From Sphaerulina vaccinii (lineage: Eukaryota; Ascomycota; Dothideomycetes; Mycosphaerellales; Mycosphaerellaceae): 64,000 bases of DNA. This document shows positions 10,757-20,910 of this stretch, piece by piece (positions within the stretch are counted from its first letter, which is position 1; the number at the start of each line of letters is the position of its first letter). The notes beneath the pieces were generated by a model. That model made no database searches and was not told the origin of the DNA. It saw nothing but the letters and a program-made list of their open reading frames with translations. Where the stretch lies: the NCBI GenBank assembly GCA_022570795.1, contig JAKUDP010000002.1:1798001-1862000 (forward strand), given 5' to 3'. A program made the position numbers and the translations under genes.

Positions 10757-12775
10757 ATGCTGCTGCTTGTGCTGCTAATGCACATTTTGTATGTGAAGGC
10801 ACAGTTGCTACCAGGACTAGGACTATTCGAGCTACCAGCACTATCAGAACTATCAGAAACACTACCATCACGACCATCGTATGAAACACAGCAGGTCTGC
10901 GACCACCTCTTCGCACTGTATCCGCAAAATTTGGCGTATGACACGTTAGGCTCCTCAGCAATCAAAAGCGTGCTGCTCGCTGGACCTTACACCAGTGCAA
11001 CCAGAGAATACTGGAACAATGCCAATTGGCAGCATAGACCGGCTTGCGTGTTCCTGCCAGCTTCAGCTCAGCAGGTGTCCGACGCTGTGCGCATACTGTG
11101 CCAGTGGCCTTCTGTGCAGTTCGCGCTTAAAGGAGGTAAGCTATTGCAACGATGGCAGATGCGTTCGATGCTCAATGATGTCTACAGGCGGCCATAATCC
11201 AGCGTCCGGCTTCGCTTCTGTCAAAGATGGTGTGCTCATAGCATTCGAGACCAATCTGGCTACCACAGAGCGCACTGCTGATGGACGGCACGTCATTGTC
11301 GGTGCTGGGTCTCGATGGCAAGATGTTTACAAGGTGACAGGCCAGACGAATGAAGGTTAGTCACATCTTGTCTTTGCAATGTGCATTGGATCTGCTAACT
11401 CTTCGAATAGTGGTCGTCGGTGGTCGACTTGGGCACGTGGGCGTCGCCGGCTTCTCGCTTGGCGGAGGACTATCTTATTTGTCTGCTCAATATGTAATCG
11501 TCTCTGTTCTTGCAGAGCCGAGCTATGTATAGCTGACATTCGACACAGGGGCTGACCTGTGATAACATCGACAATTTCGAAGCCGTACTTGCCAACGGAA
11601 GTATTGTTAACGCGAATCGCCAGGACAATCCCAGCCTTTGGTGGGCACTGCGAGGCGGCGGAAATCAGTTCGCTATAGTCACCCGGATGTGGATGCAGGC
11701 CCATCCAGCTGGCATCAATGGCCAAGTCTGGGGTGGCTTCAGAACATTTGCGCCAGAGCAACGCTATGATGTCTTCCATGCTGTCACACGCTTCGTGCAC
11801 GATTATCCTGATCCGAAAGCGGCCGTTATCCCCATCTTCCTGTTCGGTATGCCCGGAAACATGCTCAATGCTTTGACTGGACCTTTTGTATTCATGTTCT
11901 ACGGTGGGCCGTCACCTCCGCCAGGAGCATTGGACGACTTCCTGGCGATCAAGCCGATGATCGATACCACAAAGACGAGAAGCTATTACGACTTGACACA
12001 AGAGCTTGGAGGTGCAGACTTCATCGGGTTTTCTCAAGCATTCCGCGTTGCGACCTTTCCAAATCTTGAGGAGAACGCCATGACAGCCTTCCTCGATGGT
12101 GCTTGGAATGCCACGTTCTCCGAGACTTTCGCCTCGGGTCTGCAGAACTTCTTCGACTTGCAGCTCACAACCTGGGAGCCACAGCCGCTGTCCCGTCGAA
12201 TACAAGAAGCGTCACTACAAGAAGCGTCACTGGCACAAGGTGGCAATGCACTTGGACTGGACCCTCGGCAAGGCGACAAGATCTGGATGATCACTACTCG
12301 CATGTGGATGAATCCTTTGAGCCACCCACAGCATGAGAGCAAGCAGTTTCTTGATGGTAAGCAGTAGTCGGTCAAAGGCATCCCCTCTTTGAGTCTTTCC
12401 TATGCCTCACTGAGCTCAAGCCTGCTAAGGCGACAAGCTCGAAAACAACCCTGCTGAGACACATTCGCGCTTTTCAGAGATACTTGCTTACATTCTACCT
12501 GCTCTTTTGCAGGCCTGTTGTCGACACATCGGCAAATGTATGGCGGTTTGGGCGCTACAAATTATGAAGGATATGGTGATGACACATCAATGCAGTACAG
12601 TCCAATGTTCACGAACGATGCGGCGCATGATCAAGGAGAAGAAGTCTACCAGTCATATGGTGCAATGAACTTGGCGAGCTTACGGAGCATTAAGTGGTCA
12701 TACGATCCGACTGGTTTCTTCACCAAAGGTGGCCACAAGATACCTGGGTCAAGTGGCTGGGCTTGGACAGACTGA
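10757..12775 (+). CDS. Secreted FAD-linked oxidoreductase (berberine-bridge / 6-hydroxynicotine oxidase type), five exons
   Basis: Exons 10757-11135, 11188-11355, 11411-11493, 11549-12356 and 12513-12775 give 566 aa; all joins keep frame with GT-AG introns. ATG 10757 starts a signal peptide (MLLLVLLMHILYVKAQ). The FAD-binding (PCMH) half shows the covalent-flavin histidine motif KGGGHNPASGF (His near residue 129), then GGRLGHVGVAGFSLGGGLSY and WWALRGGGNQF. The BBE C-terminal motif ends the protein (DPTGFF). In this family the enzyme oxidises alcohols, sugars or alkaloids with O2, releasing H2O2; the substrate here is unknown. A 15-bp direct duplication encodes EASLQEASL. The last intron is 156 bp, longer than its neighbours. 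No biosynthetic cluster partners are evident nearby. Confidence 0.88.
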
Positions 12776-12815
12776 TGCCGAACTGGAGGAATTGGATCAA
12801 GCTTTAGGTGGTCGT

Positions 12816-13490
12816 ATGGTTGGACTCTGGCAGATAGCTAGACGGCTTCGAGAGAACAAAGGCTCCCTGGAGACACTCGCGAGTTCCACAGACATCCGTC
12901 TCAACGATCTCTATCGAAAAGGAGGTATGAGTGATGAGGAGATACATGCTCACCTCAAGACCATCCACGACGATGCTCTGCGGCTACCACCTCTCTCTGC
13001 TCCGCAGCCGGTTGACATGTCACCAATTCCTAATGCGAACGAACACGCCCGATTGGTAGTTTTGATGCAGCTATCTTCAACCTCAGATGAGCGTTCGAAG
13101 ACCGATCTATTGAAGATGGCCATCTCGGCTTTCCTTGACCCTCTCAAGAGTGAGCCAGACCCGACGACATGGCCAGGTGTCCCTCTTCGCCACGACAGTC
13201 CGTTGCACGAAGACACAATCACTCCGCATGTTGTCTGGTCACCGACATCGATCGGATCGCCAAGCAAACGAAAGAGGGACTTGGCATCATCGCCACACGA
13301 CTCGCAGCAGCACCTCGATCCATCTTCGAAAGAGTCCACTACCACCCCATTCGAGTCAAGCATGCTGCTCGACGGCAGAGCCGGTGCAGCCTCGCCAGGA
13401 AAGCGTGTCATACAAAGTTCGCGAGAAGTACATATAGTTTGCTCACCTGCACGCATTGGCAGTTTTACCTGGGATTCCGGCAGCGGCTAG
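12816..13490 (+). CDS. Uncharacterised protein, Ser/Pro-rich C-terminal half
   Basis: Open frame from ATG 12816 (MVGLWQIARRLRENKG), 224 codons, beginning only 41 bp after the stop of the FAD oxidase and in a different frame. The first half looks helical and charged (DEEIHAHLKTIHDDAL). The second half is Ser/Thr/Pro/His-rich with a basic KRKRD patch that could be a nuclear signal. Codon choice looks like real coding sequence, but no family is recognised. The tail (SPARIGSFTWDSGSG) may be read-through past an unrecognised donor near 13426 (GTACAT). The frame is open upstream into the oxidase's last exon, so the start is uncertain. Confidence 0.4.
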   Translation: MVGLWQIARRLRENKGSLETLASSTDIRLNDLYRKGGMSDEEIHAHLKTIHDDALRLPPLSAPQPVDMSPIPNANEHARLVVLMQLSSTSDERSKTDLLKMAISAFLDPLKSEPDPTTWPGVPLRHDSPLHEDTITPHVVWSPTSIGSPSKRKRDLASSPHDSQQHLDPSSKESTTTPFESSMLLDGRAGAASPGKRVIQSSREVHIVCSPARIGSFTWDSGSG

Positions 13491-13571
13491 CTCGAAATCT
13501 GACATCTTGGGAGTGAGCAGCTGAATCAGACTGAACAGCATCTGTTTGTCTTCGGCTTCTGTCCAAGGCAT
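13447..13571 (-). CDS. First exon of a small Myb/SANT-like protein (3' structure unresolved)
   Basis: From ATG 13571 on the minus strand the frame reads MPWTEAEDKQMLFSLIQLL and later GIPGKTANACR, then meets TGA unless a GTGAGC donor inside the AGG-TGA overlap (about 13446) is used. The opening W-T-x-x-E-D spacing is typical of the short Myb/SANT-like proteins common in Dothideomycetes. I could not find a compelling second exon. Candidate acceptors fall inside the opposite-strand frame at 12816-13490, so the two genes would overlap tail to tail. Only the exon is supported. Confidence 0.4.
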
Positions 13572-14255
13572 GATGGCGGCTGCTTGCTAATGCTTGAGTG
13601 TTCTCTGGGTAGGTGGCGTTGACTGGGGCTGTGGAGTTAGCGAGGATGTCAGGGAAACCAAGCTGTGGCGTAATGGAAAGAGAGGTTGTACTTGTGTAAG
13701 ATGACGAGCGAGTAAGATTTGTGGTGTAGGGTGAGCTTCGCGATTCCATGTGAAGTGAGGTTCAGCATTCACTACCACGTTCCAGGATCTACTCGAATCA
13801 TGATCTTCTTGAATTGCTTCCAGCGTTTTATCTTGATCTTCTCCATTCACCTACGCAGCTGGCTCGTCCAGAGGACTGTAATCGAGTTAGCATGACTTAC
13901 CTCGTGCTATGATTGTGAAGCTCCGAAATGGCCCCGTCAAAAATCAATGGTAAAGACGCGTTAGGTGAGCCATATCCGACTAGTCCAACAAGACCAGCTA
14001 ATAGAGGTGTTCTCCAGTGAGTGAAGCGAATCTGGTCCATAGTACGCTGCTTCACTCAAATGCATAGGCTTCGCACTGCTTCCATTTGATCGACTAAGTC
14101 CAATATTCCTGTCATTTCTTCCTGTCAACTAGCAAACAGAACGTATACCCTTCAAACACGGCAGCATACCTTTACAACTCGTAAGTGCTTAGCATTCCTT
14201 ATAGCCCGCATGTACATGTATACGCACCAAGCTAATATCTTATAGAAGACACAAA
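13572..14255. other. Intergenic with possible 5' UTR intron
   Basis: No clear coding frame. A GTAAGT donor (about 14180) and a TTATAG acceptor about 10 bp before the next ATG look like a 5' UTR intron of the small gene that follows. A short spliced frame near 13929 (MAPSKINGKDAL) ends quickly. Confidence 0.35.
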
Positions 14256-14526
14256 ATGCTGCCTATGACTGCAGAAGAAATCGCGCGATTCAACGAACGT
14301 CGTCGTGTAGCTCGTGAAGAGTCGGAGAGACAGTACCTAGTTGAACTTGCTCGTATCGAAGCGCTGGAGCGTTTGAGTGGTAGGCTCAACGTATTTGTCC
14401 TGTGTCGTATTACCAAGCGAGTGACTATCATACACAGAACGCCGCATACTCGCTACAAACGAGAAATATCTGCAGATCTTGATGTGTATCGATGCTTTGC
14501 AAGAGCCGTATGATGACATGGAGTGA
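14256..14526 (+). CDS. Small charged helical protein, two exons
   Basis: Exons 14256-14379 and 14438-14526 give 70 aa. The intron (GTAGGC donor, CACAG acceptor, 58 bp, phase 1) joins LERLSE to RRILATNEK. The product is almost wholly helical and charged (FNERRRVAREESERQYLVEL; then QILMCIDALQEPYDDME) and has no signal peptide. Function is unknown. The unspliced frame ends in unrelated residues, so the spliced form is preferred. ATG 14265 is an alternative start. It lies about 1 kb from the transposon island. Confidence 0.5.
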
Positions 14527-15570
14527 GACCTCAATCATCACCTTCATCTGAGAAGCCAAACCCAAGGAGGTCGTGATACGATGCCTCACCTCGAACACGT
14601 GAGCTGAGAAGCTGCAGCATACTGATAGTCATAGACTGCTCATGGCTCCGACGAGCTACATTTCGCATATCGTTTGATACAAGATAAACTGGCGAGGGCT
14701 TCGTTGGTTCGGCGGATGTCGCGGGAACTGATTTCTGATCGAGGACATGGTTCTATCGTCAAACCGGTTCAATAGTGATCTGCAAACACATATCAACGCT
14801 CTCAAACTGTCTCGAACTCTGAGCAGAATACATCTACTTCACGGTTCGCTGCCTACTGTCTGGTCAGTACCAAGACCGGGCATGATTGAAGCAACGGAAG
14901 CGAGAGACTGCTGACGATCATCAGACAGTACATGTCCATTGATCGCTCTGGCATGACTGAACACGGAAGATGCACTCGATCCAGCTCTCTAACGTCTAGG
15001 AGAAATACGGATCGTAGCATGAGGGGAACGAGTGAAGTCGGGATACGTACCGCTCTCCGCCACAGCCTCACGTTTAGCGAGTAAGCGACGAACAACACAC
15101 AACACATGCATCTCAAACCATCAGCAGGTATGCAGCCTTTGCGCACGCAGCATGCAGTCATGCAAGTGTAGTGGAAACCTGAAAGTGATTGCGCAAGATG
15201 GAACTTCAGAGCTGTGTTAGGGAATTGGTTGCATGTTTCGATTGTTTCTAGACGTCCATGGTATATGGAACCATATCGCCGGGCTACAGCGATCATCGTC
15301 CGGGTTGGAAATAAGGTACAAATGCCGTCGCAGTGCCGAGTTCCCATTATTCGCCAGCGACAGGGGAGAAGTGCCGCGGCCGACGACTCGCGGACAGTCA
15401 CAAGGCACGGCGCATATTTTCATGTCGTGGTGAAGGATGGGATGGGCTGTGTTAGAGAAGAGGAGAGGAGCCCGGTTCTTACGAGGCGAGGCCGGCGTTG
15501 TTCGTAGGCGGTGTTGTCGTGCTCGTGTCGGCCCAATCATTTCGCAGTCTCACCGAAGCGGTGGAGCGCA
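14527..15570. other. Intergenic flank of the transposon island
   Basis: About 1 kb of normal base composition between the small gene and the target-site repeat at 15571. The open frames (for example 14853-15401 minus) are Cys/Arg/Leu-rich without domains. No gene is supported. Confidence 0.45.
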
Positions 15571-15579
15571 ACTGTGGTC
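15571..15579 (+). repeat. Left copy of 9-bp target-site duplication
   Basis: ACTGTGGTC, repeated in the same orientation at 25816-25824 and directly abutting the left terminal inverted repeat. A perfect 9-mer placed flush with both TIRs is what a transposase-made staggered cut leaves. Nine base pairs is the size typical of Mutator-like elements. Confidence 0.75.
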
Positions 15580-15622
15580 GAGCGTACAGGTGAACCGACC
15601 AGTCGGCTAAACTCATCCGACC
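15580..15622 (+). repeat. Left terminal inverted repeat of the AT-rich island
   Basis: Forty-three bases that align without gaps to the reverse complement of 25773-25815 with 33 matches. The core GACCAGTCGGCTAA (15597-15610) is perfect, as are AGGT at 15588 and CCGACC at 15617. Base composition here is still normal; AT bias starts about 40 bp further in. Confidence 0.75.
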
Positions 15623-15920
15623 TGGTCTGTGCTCAACCTACTACTCCAAATCTTAACCGACTACTTCTAAACTTCTTCCCCTCTACAACATATAACACAA
15701 CGTATAAGTACTACCTCTACTACTTTAAATATACTACTATATATACTACTATTGCAATATATATAATATACTAATAAGAAAGATAGTATTTTAATAGAAT
15801 TTATAGATATATTACTATTTCTATCTATATATTATATATATTATAATAGTAGTAGTAAAAACTCTATATAACTTACTTTAAACTTTATTTAAGAAGTTTA
15901 TAAATACTATAACCTATTCT

Positions 15921-17024
15921 CTAATATATTATAGATAACTACTCGAAATATAGCTCTATATTACTATTTACCTACTTTATAATAGATATATAAAGATTAT
16001 TAAAAGCTTATATTATATTAATACTATAAGCTAAGTTTTAATATATTCTCTAATATATTTTCTAATATATTATAGAACTTCTATACTAACTATAATAAAG
16101 ATAGCAAAGAATATATAGAAAGTATTATATATTTTATAACTTTTTTTATAATATATTTTCTAATATATTATAGATTAATAGTAATAATATTATTAAAAAT
16201 ATAATATACTAGTAGCTCCTAGTATATCTTAACTATATAGTTACTATAATAAAATTTCTAATATATTATAAAAAAATAAATATTCTTTCTAGAAGAATAA
16301 TAAATATAATTTTATTACTAAAATTAATAGTATAATATTATACTAGGTATCTATACTACTATTCCTTATATATACTATAATATCTCTACTAATATATTAT
16401 ATAGTAGCTATATTAAACTTATAGTAAGCTTATTATATACTATAAGAATATAGTAAGCTATTCTATTTAATATTATATAATATATTATAGACTAATAAGT
16501 ATAGTATAATTTCTTAGTTAGTAAGATTTTAGAAAATAAGTTAAAAGTTTATATTCTATTCTATATTCTATTCTATAATATATTAATACTTATATAGAAA
16601 GAAAAGAAGCCTAAGAACCTACTACTAAATATTAAGTATAAGTTCTTTTTAACCTAATATAATATATATTTTCTAATATATTATAGAATTCTTTAAAACT
16701 ATAATTATAAACTATATTACTACTAGTAGTACTACTAAGAAGAACAAGGTTCTAGCCTTACTATAAGTATATAATATAAACTATAAAATATTTACTAATA
16801 TATTATAGAAATATTCTATATTTTTCTAGAACTACTAAGTCTAAAATATTTTAGAATAGTAAGTATACTAAAAGTAAAGTATAGCTTTTTTACTACTTTT
16901 ATCTTATATTATCTAATATATTATAGAAGGTTATTAATATAAGTAGTAATAAAAAGAACAAAGAGAAAGAAACTATAAAATCTACTATAATATCTAATAT
17001 ATTATATTTACTAATATATTATAA
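15921..17024. repeat. Spaced 14-mer array, left part (CTAATATATTATAG)
   Basis: The 14-mer CTAATATATTATAG, with palindromic core TAATATATTA, or a one- to two-base variant, occurs at 15921, 16062, 16160, 16258, 16389, 16478 (13 of 14), 16673, 16795, 16913, 16993 and 17011. Spacing is mostly 80-140 bp. Sequence between copies shows no obvious similarity, so this is not a simple tandem satellite. The series stops at the Gypsy LTR and resumes beyond it. Confidence 0.65.
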
Positions 17025-17030
17025 AGCTCT

Positions 17031-17195
17031 CTATAATAGATTAAATATAGTAGTCTATAGTACCTAATACTTTAGATTAAGAATCTAATATTAAAAAAAG
17101 AAAGAAAGTCTAACTTCTAACTTTTTAAAAAATAAGAAAATATTTTAGAATTAGTTATTTTTAGCAAAGCTAACTTATAGGCCTAGCCTATAATA
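17031..17195 (-). repeat. LTR (3' LTR) of nested Gypsy element
   Basis: About 165 bp closely similar (roughly nine in ten positions by eye) and in the same orientation as 23409-23573. Both end near the string GGCCTAGCCTATAATA. Because the coding domains lie on the minus strand, this left copy is the 3' LTR. The exact TG/CA ends are obscured by RIP. Confidence 0.7.
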
Positions 17196-17529
17196 TTACT
17201 TCTCTTCTTATAGAATAGTATCTATTATATCTATATAGCTAGAGTTTTTATAGGTCTAGTAAATACTATTTATACTATACTATCTTAGCGCAAATTCGTA
17301 GTAGTTTATAGAGAAGAACTATTATTCTTCTCTATATTTCTATATAGTTCCTTAAAATATTTAAGTATAACTATATTCTTAAAATTATATAAAGAGCTCT
17401 ATATAGAGGCGACGTACCCTACCTATTTAATATATATTTTCCTCTAAGAACTTCTACTAATTTATCTTATTTAGTAATAGAGGATAGCTTTAATACTATA
17501 CTTATTAATTCCCTCTTTGTTTATAATCG

Positions 17530-17935
17530 CTATAGGCTATTATTATAGTTCTAATATAAAGTAATAATAACTATTTACTTAGAATATATAAGTAGATAGA
17601 AGACTTGCAAAGAAGCTACTTATACTAAGAAAATTAGAATAATTAAAATTAAAGTAATTAAAGTAATTAAAGTAATTAAAGTAATTAAAGTAATTAAAGT
17701 AATTAAAGTAATTAAAGTAATTAAAGTAATTAAAGTAATTAGGGAATAGTAACTCTAAGGTATAAAGCTATAAGTATATAGATAATATTTTTTAGTAGGT
17801 AGCTAGGAGCTTTAAACTTAACTTATTCGAAGTATCTAATATATACTATTTAGATCTACTACCTTTAGAAGCTAGAAAATATTACTATAAAGAAATATAC
17901 CCTATTACTCTAATAATAATAAAGCGGGTTCTAAT
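17530..17935 (+). repeat. Left arm of a ~400-bp inverted repeat within the Gypsy element
   Basis: This stretch, including a 9-bp tandem array, is similar to the reverse complement of 19085-19450. Matching landmarks in both arms include TATAAGTAGATAGAAGAC and AAGCTACTTATACTAAGA. The right arm lies between the expected RNase H and integrase regions on the minus strand. The left arm lies downstream of integrase in opposite orientation, so it looks like an inverted duplicate or a fragment of a second copy. Confidence 0.6.
17649..17742 (+). repeat. 9-bp tandem repeat (AATTAAAGT), about ten copies
   Basis: Nearly perfect tandem array of a 9-mer, a multiple of three. The inverted-repeat arm carries a shorter, less regular version. 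Confidence 0.85.
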
Positions 17936-18639
17936 AGCTATATATTATCTACTTCTTGTAACTCGAGTAGGTTAGTAGAAGTAGAGTATAGTAGAATAGT
18001 ATAAAACTTCTTAAATACTCTATATAGTATATCTAATTTAATAAAATAAAGCGAACTAGAGAACGTCTAGGTAACTATATATTTTATATAAATCTAGTCG
18101 AGTTTCTTTATTAGTTAATTAGTAGTAACGTTTTTTAGGTTTAGCTAGACTTTATCCCTAATATAGTAAGTAATAGAGGCTGCTTAAGATTAATTAGTAT
18201 AAAACTCTTATTATTATTATATTATAGCTATTACCGAATAAGCAAAGTTGTATACTTGCTATAGCTTCTAAATAATAGCTTTACTTTTCTTCTAAAAGTT
18301 ATAGAAGTTTATATTCTTATTAAGTTCTACTATCTCTATATCTCGGAGATAGTATCTATAGAATAGAAAAAAGAGAGAAATACCTATTATTATAGGTATC
18401 CTACTATCTAGAGTAATAGATGCTAGAGATAGCTACTTGCTCTAATCTACTTAGTTATATACTATAAAAGCCTAGAAGTACGTCTCTATCTCCTAATTGC
18501 GTCTTTCTATAGAACTATCTATTTTAGAATAGTAGGCTATTAAAAGCTTTCGAGTAATATATAGAAGTTTATAAAGTTGTTATTAAAGTCTATTAATAAA
18601 TTATATTCTTCTATTAGAAATAATATTTGAAAAGAGCTA

Positions 18640-18960
18640 GTAAATAGGTATATACTAGTCGATAATAAAGCAAGATAGTCTATCTATATCGAACTAGCTA
18701 GGTAGTATATAGAGAAATATATTACTCTTACTAAAACAATCTATAATAATAAAAATAGTAGTTAATCTATTATTTTTATTTAGTAGGAAATCTATAATAA
18801 AGTCTATAGAAATATTAGTCTATATATAATTAGAGATTAGAAGAAGCTTTAGAAAGCCTTTCTTTCTATCTCTCTATATTATAAACTAACTATAGATAGT
18901 ATAGTTATATATAAAATATCGAACTTATATATTTATTTCTATCTAAAAGAACTATTAGAA
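18640..18960 (-). pseudogene. Gypsy integrase core, degenerate
   Basis: On the minus strand the frame reads FLKLLLISN, a stop where Trp is expected, then NISIDFIIDFLL and further on TTIFIIIDCFSKSN. This matches the start of the Gypsy integrase core, where the Asp of SMDFI is the first catalytic residue. The region is not functional. Confidence 0.7.
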
Positions 18961-19084
18961 AAAGTAGTCGATAGTAGTATCTTAGCTAGTATAGCTACTA
19001 AAAATAGAGTTATAAAGTTTCTAGATAACTTAGGTAGTAAGTAGTTTATAAAAGAGTAACTAGATATAGTTTCGAAAGTATATA

Positions 19085-19450
19085 TTAGAACCTACTATAT
19101 TATTATTAGAATAATAAAGTATATTCCTTTATAGTAATATCTCTTGATTCTAAAGGTAGTAAATCTAAATAGTATATATTAAATACTTTAAATAAGTTAA
19201 GTATAAAGCTTCTATTTACTTACTAGAGAGTATTATCTATATATTTGTACTTTGTATCTTAGAGTTACTATTCTCTAATTACTTTAATTACCTTAATTAC
19301 TTTAATTACTTTAATTACTTTAATTATCTTAATTACTTTAATCTTAATTACTCTAATCTTCTTAGTATAAGTAGCTTCTTTGTAGGTCTTCTATCTACTT
19401 ATATATTCTAAGCGAATAGTTATCGTTGCTCTATATTAGAACTATAATAG
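19085..19450 (-). repeat. Right arm of the ~400-bp inverted repeat
   Basis: Reverse-complementary partner of 17530-17935, carrying a TTAATTACTT-type array at about 19275-19355. It sits between the expected RNase H and integrase coding regions of the Gypsy element. Confidence 0.6.
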
Positions 19451-20499
19451 TATAGTAGTCTATTCTAAATTTTATATTCTCTAATAGAGAAGTAGAAGTT
19501 TAGTTCTATAGAGAAGGAACGTCTACTTTCTTCTACTACTACTTATACTTATTAATAGGCCTATCTATATTTAGTATTAAAAGCCTAGCCCTATAGGTCT
19601 TATAGTTTATTATTATTAGTAAATAGACTAGTCTATTCTTTAGTAGTTATAGGTAGTACCTATATCTTAGAGGAAAGTAATATAGTATACCTATTTATAA
19701 GCCTATTATTAGTCGAATTCTTAGAGATATCCTAGTCTCTATAAGATAGAGTATCTAGAACTATAGCGTCTTTTCTAAGTTAGTAAACTAGTCTTATCTA
19801 GAATAGGGCTAAGAAGTTAGACTATTAGACCTATTATTTACTTAGATACTTCTTTATAAAGAAAGGTTCTAGGTTCTTATAGTCGGTTAAAACTTCGAAG
19901 GTATCGAATAGTCCTTATAACTCTAAGTTCTATTTTTTAATATATTTAACTATAGCGAGGAGTTCTTTATTATAGATATTATAGTTCGCTTCTACTAGGG
20001 TATATTATTAGAAAAAAAAGGTAATAGGGCGCTATTACTATATAATAGAGTTATACTAATATAAAGCGCCTCTAATAGCCTATCTAGAAGAATTAGGCTC
20101 TATTTATATTATTTAGTCTAGGTTATATAAGGATAATACTAGCCTATTTACAAAGGCGTCTTTTAAATATTTAAAAGTAGTTACCTATTTATCTATCTAT
20201 TAGAACCTAACCTCTTTCTTTATAAAGTCGAGAAGAGGTTTAGTAAAGTCGGTATAGTTCTATATAAAGATCTAATAGTAATTAGTAAAGCTAAAGAATA
20301 AACAAACTCCTTAGATAGTTATTAGCTTCTTCTAGTTTATAATAGTAGCTACTTTTTTAGAATCTATTCTAACTCTAATACTAATTTTAATAATATATTC
20401 TAAGTACTTTGTCGATTTTGTCTTAAACTTATATTTACTAATATCTAGTATTAGGCTATTCTTAGTAAGCCTATTAATAATACTTTTTATCTTTTTTCG

Positions 20500-20910
20500 G
20501 TAGTTTTAGAAGAATCTACTCGAGAAGATAAGAATATTATTAATATATACTATATAAAAGTTATTAAGAAATTCTTTTAAAATCTAGTTTAAAAACCTCT
20601 AGAAAGTAGTAGGTATACTAGTTAGCCTAAAGAGGCAAACTTTCTATTTAAATAATTTATAGTATATTTAGAAAATAGTCTTCTATTTATCTCCTTCTAT
20701 AATTCTAATATAGTAGAACGTAGTCGAAATATTAAGCTTTATAAGCTACTTAGCCTTACTTAGAGAGGCGAGAGTCTCTTTTATAAAAGGTAGTAGGTAT
20801 CGATTCTTAATAGTAATAGTATTAAGACCTCGATAGTTAATATAAAAATATAGGCCTCCTCTAGGTTTTTTAGTAAAAAAGATAGGAGCTATAGTAGAGG
20901 ATTTACTTAT
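20500..20910 (-). pseudogene. Gypsy reverse transcriptase, degenerate (YVDD reads YINN)
   Basis: The minus-strand frame reads IAPIFFTKKPRGGL, FYINYRGLNTITIKNRYLLP, then TTFYYIRIIEGDK, the standard Gypsy RT series. It continues to FYIVYINNILIFSS, where the metal-binding Asp pair of the YxDD box is Asn-Asn (20536-20547). Several stops (TAG) fall where Trp is expected. These are G-to-A changes on this strand, consistent with RIP. The protein cannot be active. Confidence 0.85.

Noticed and set aside
12950..13456. 168-codon minus-strand frame opposite 12816-13490, possible second exon of the Myb-like gene.
   Set aside because: Cys/Gly/Ser-rich with unnatural composition; joining it requires an arbitrary acceptor. 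Left open only as a remote option.
13929..14065. Short spliced frame beginning MAPSKINGKDAL.
   Set aside because: Ends after about 28 codons even when spliced; too little to call a gene.
15511..15774. Plus-strand frame crossing the left edge of the AT-rich block.
   Set aside because: It crosses the TSD and TIR and dissolves into Thr/Tyr-rich AT sequence; no coding character.
15921..17024. The spaced 14-mers resemble a CRISPR array (repeat about 14, spacer about 100).
   Set aside because: This is eukaryotic RIP-type DNA, the repeat is too short and palindromic in TA-rich context, spacer lengths vary and there are no cas genes.
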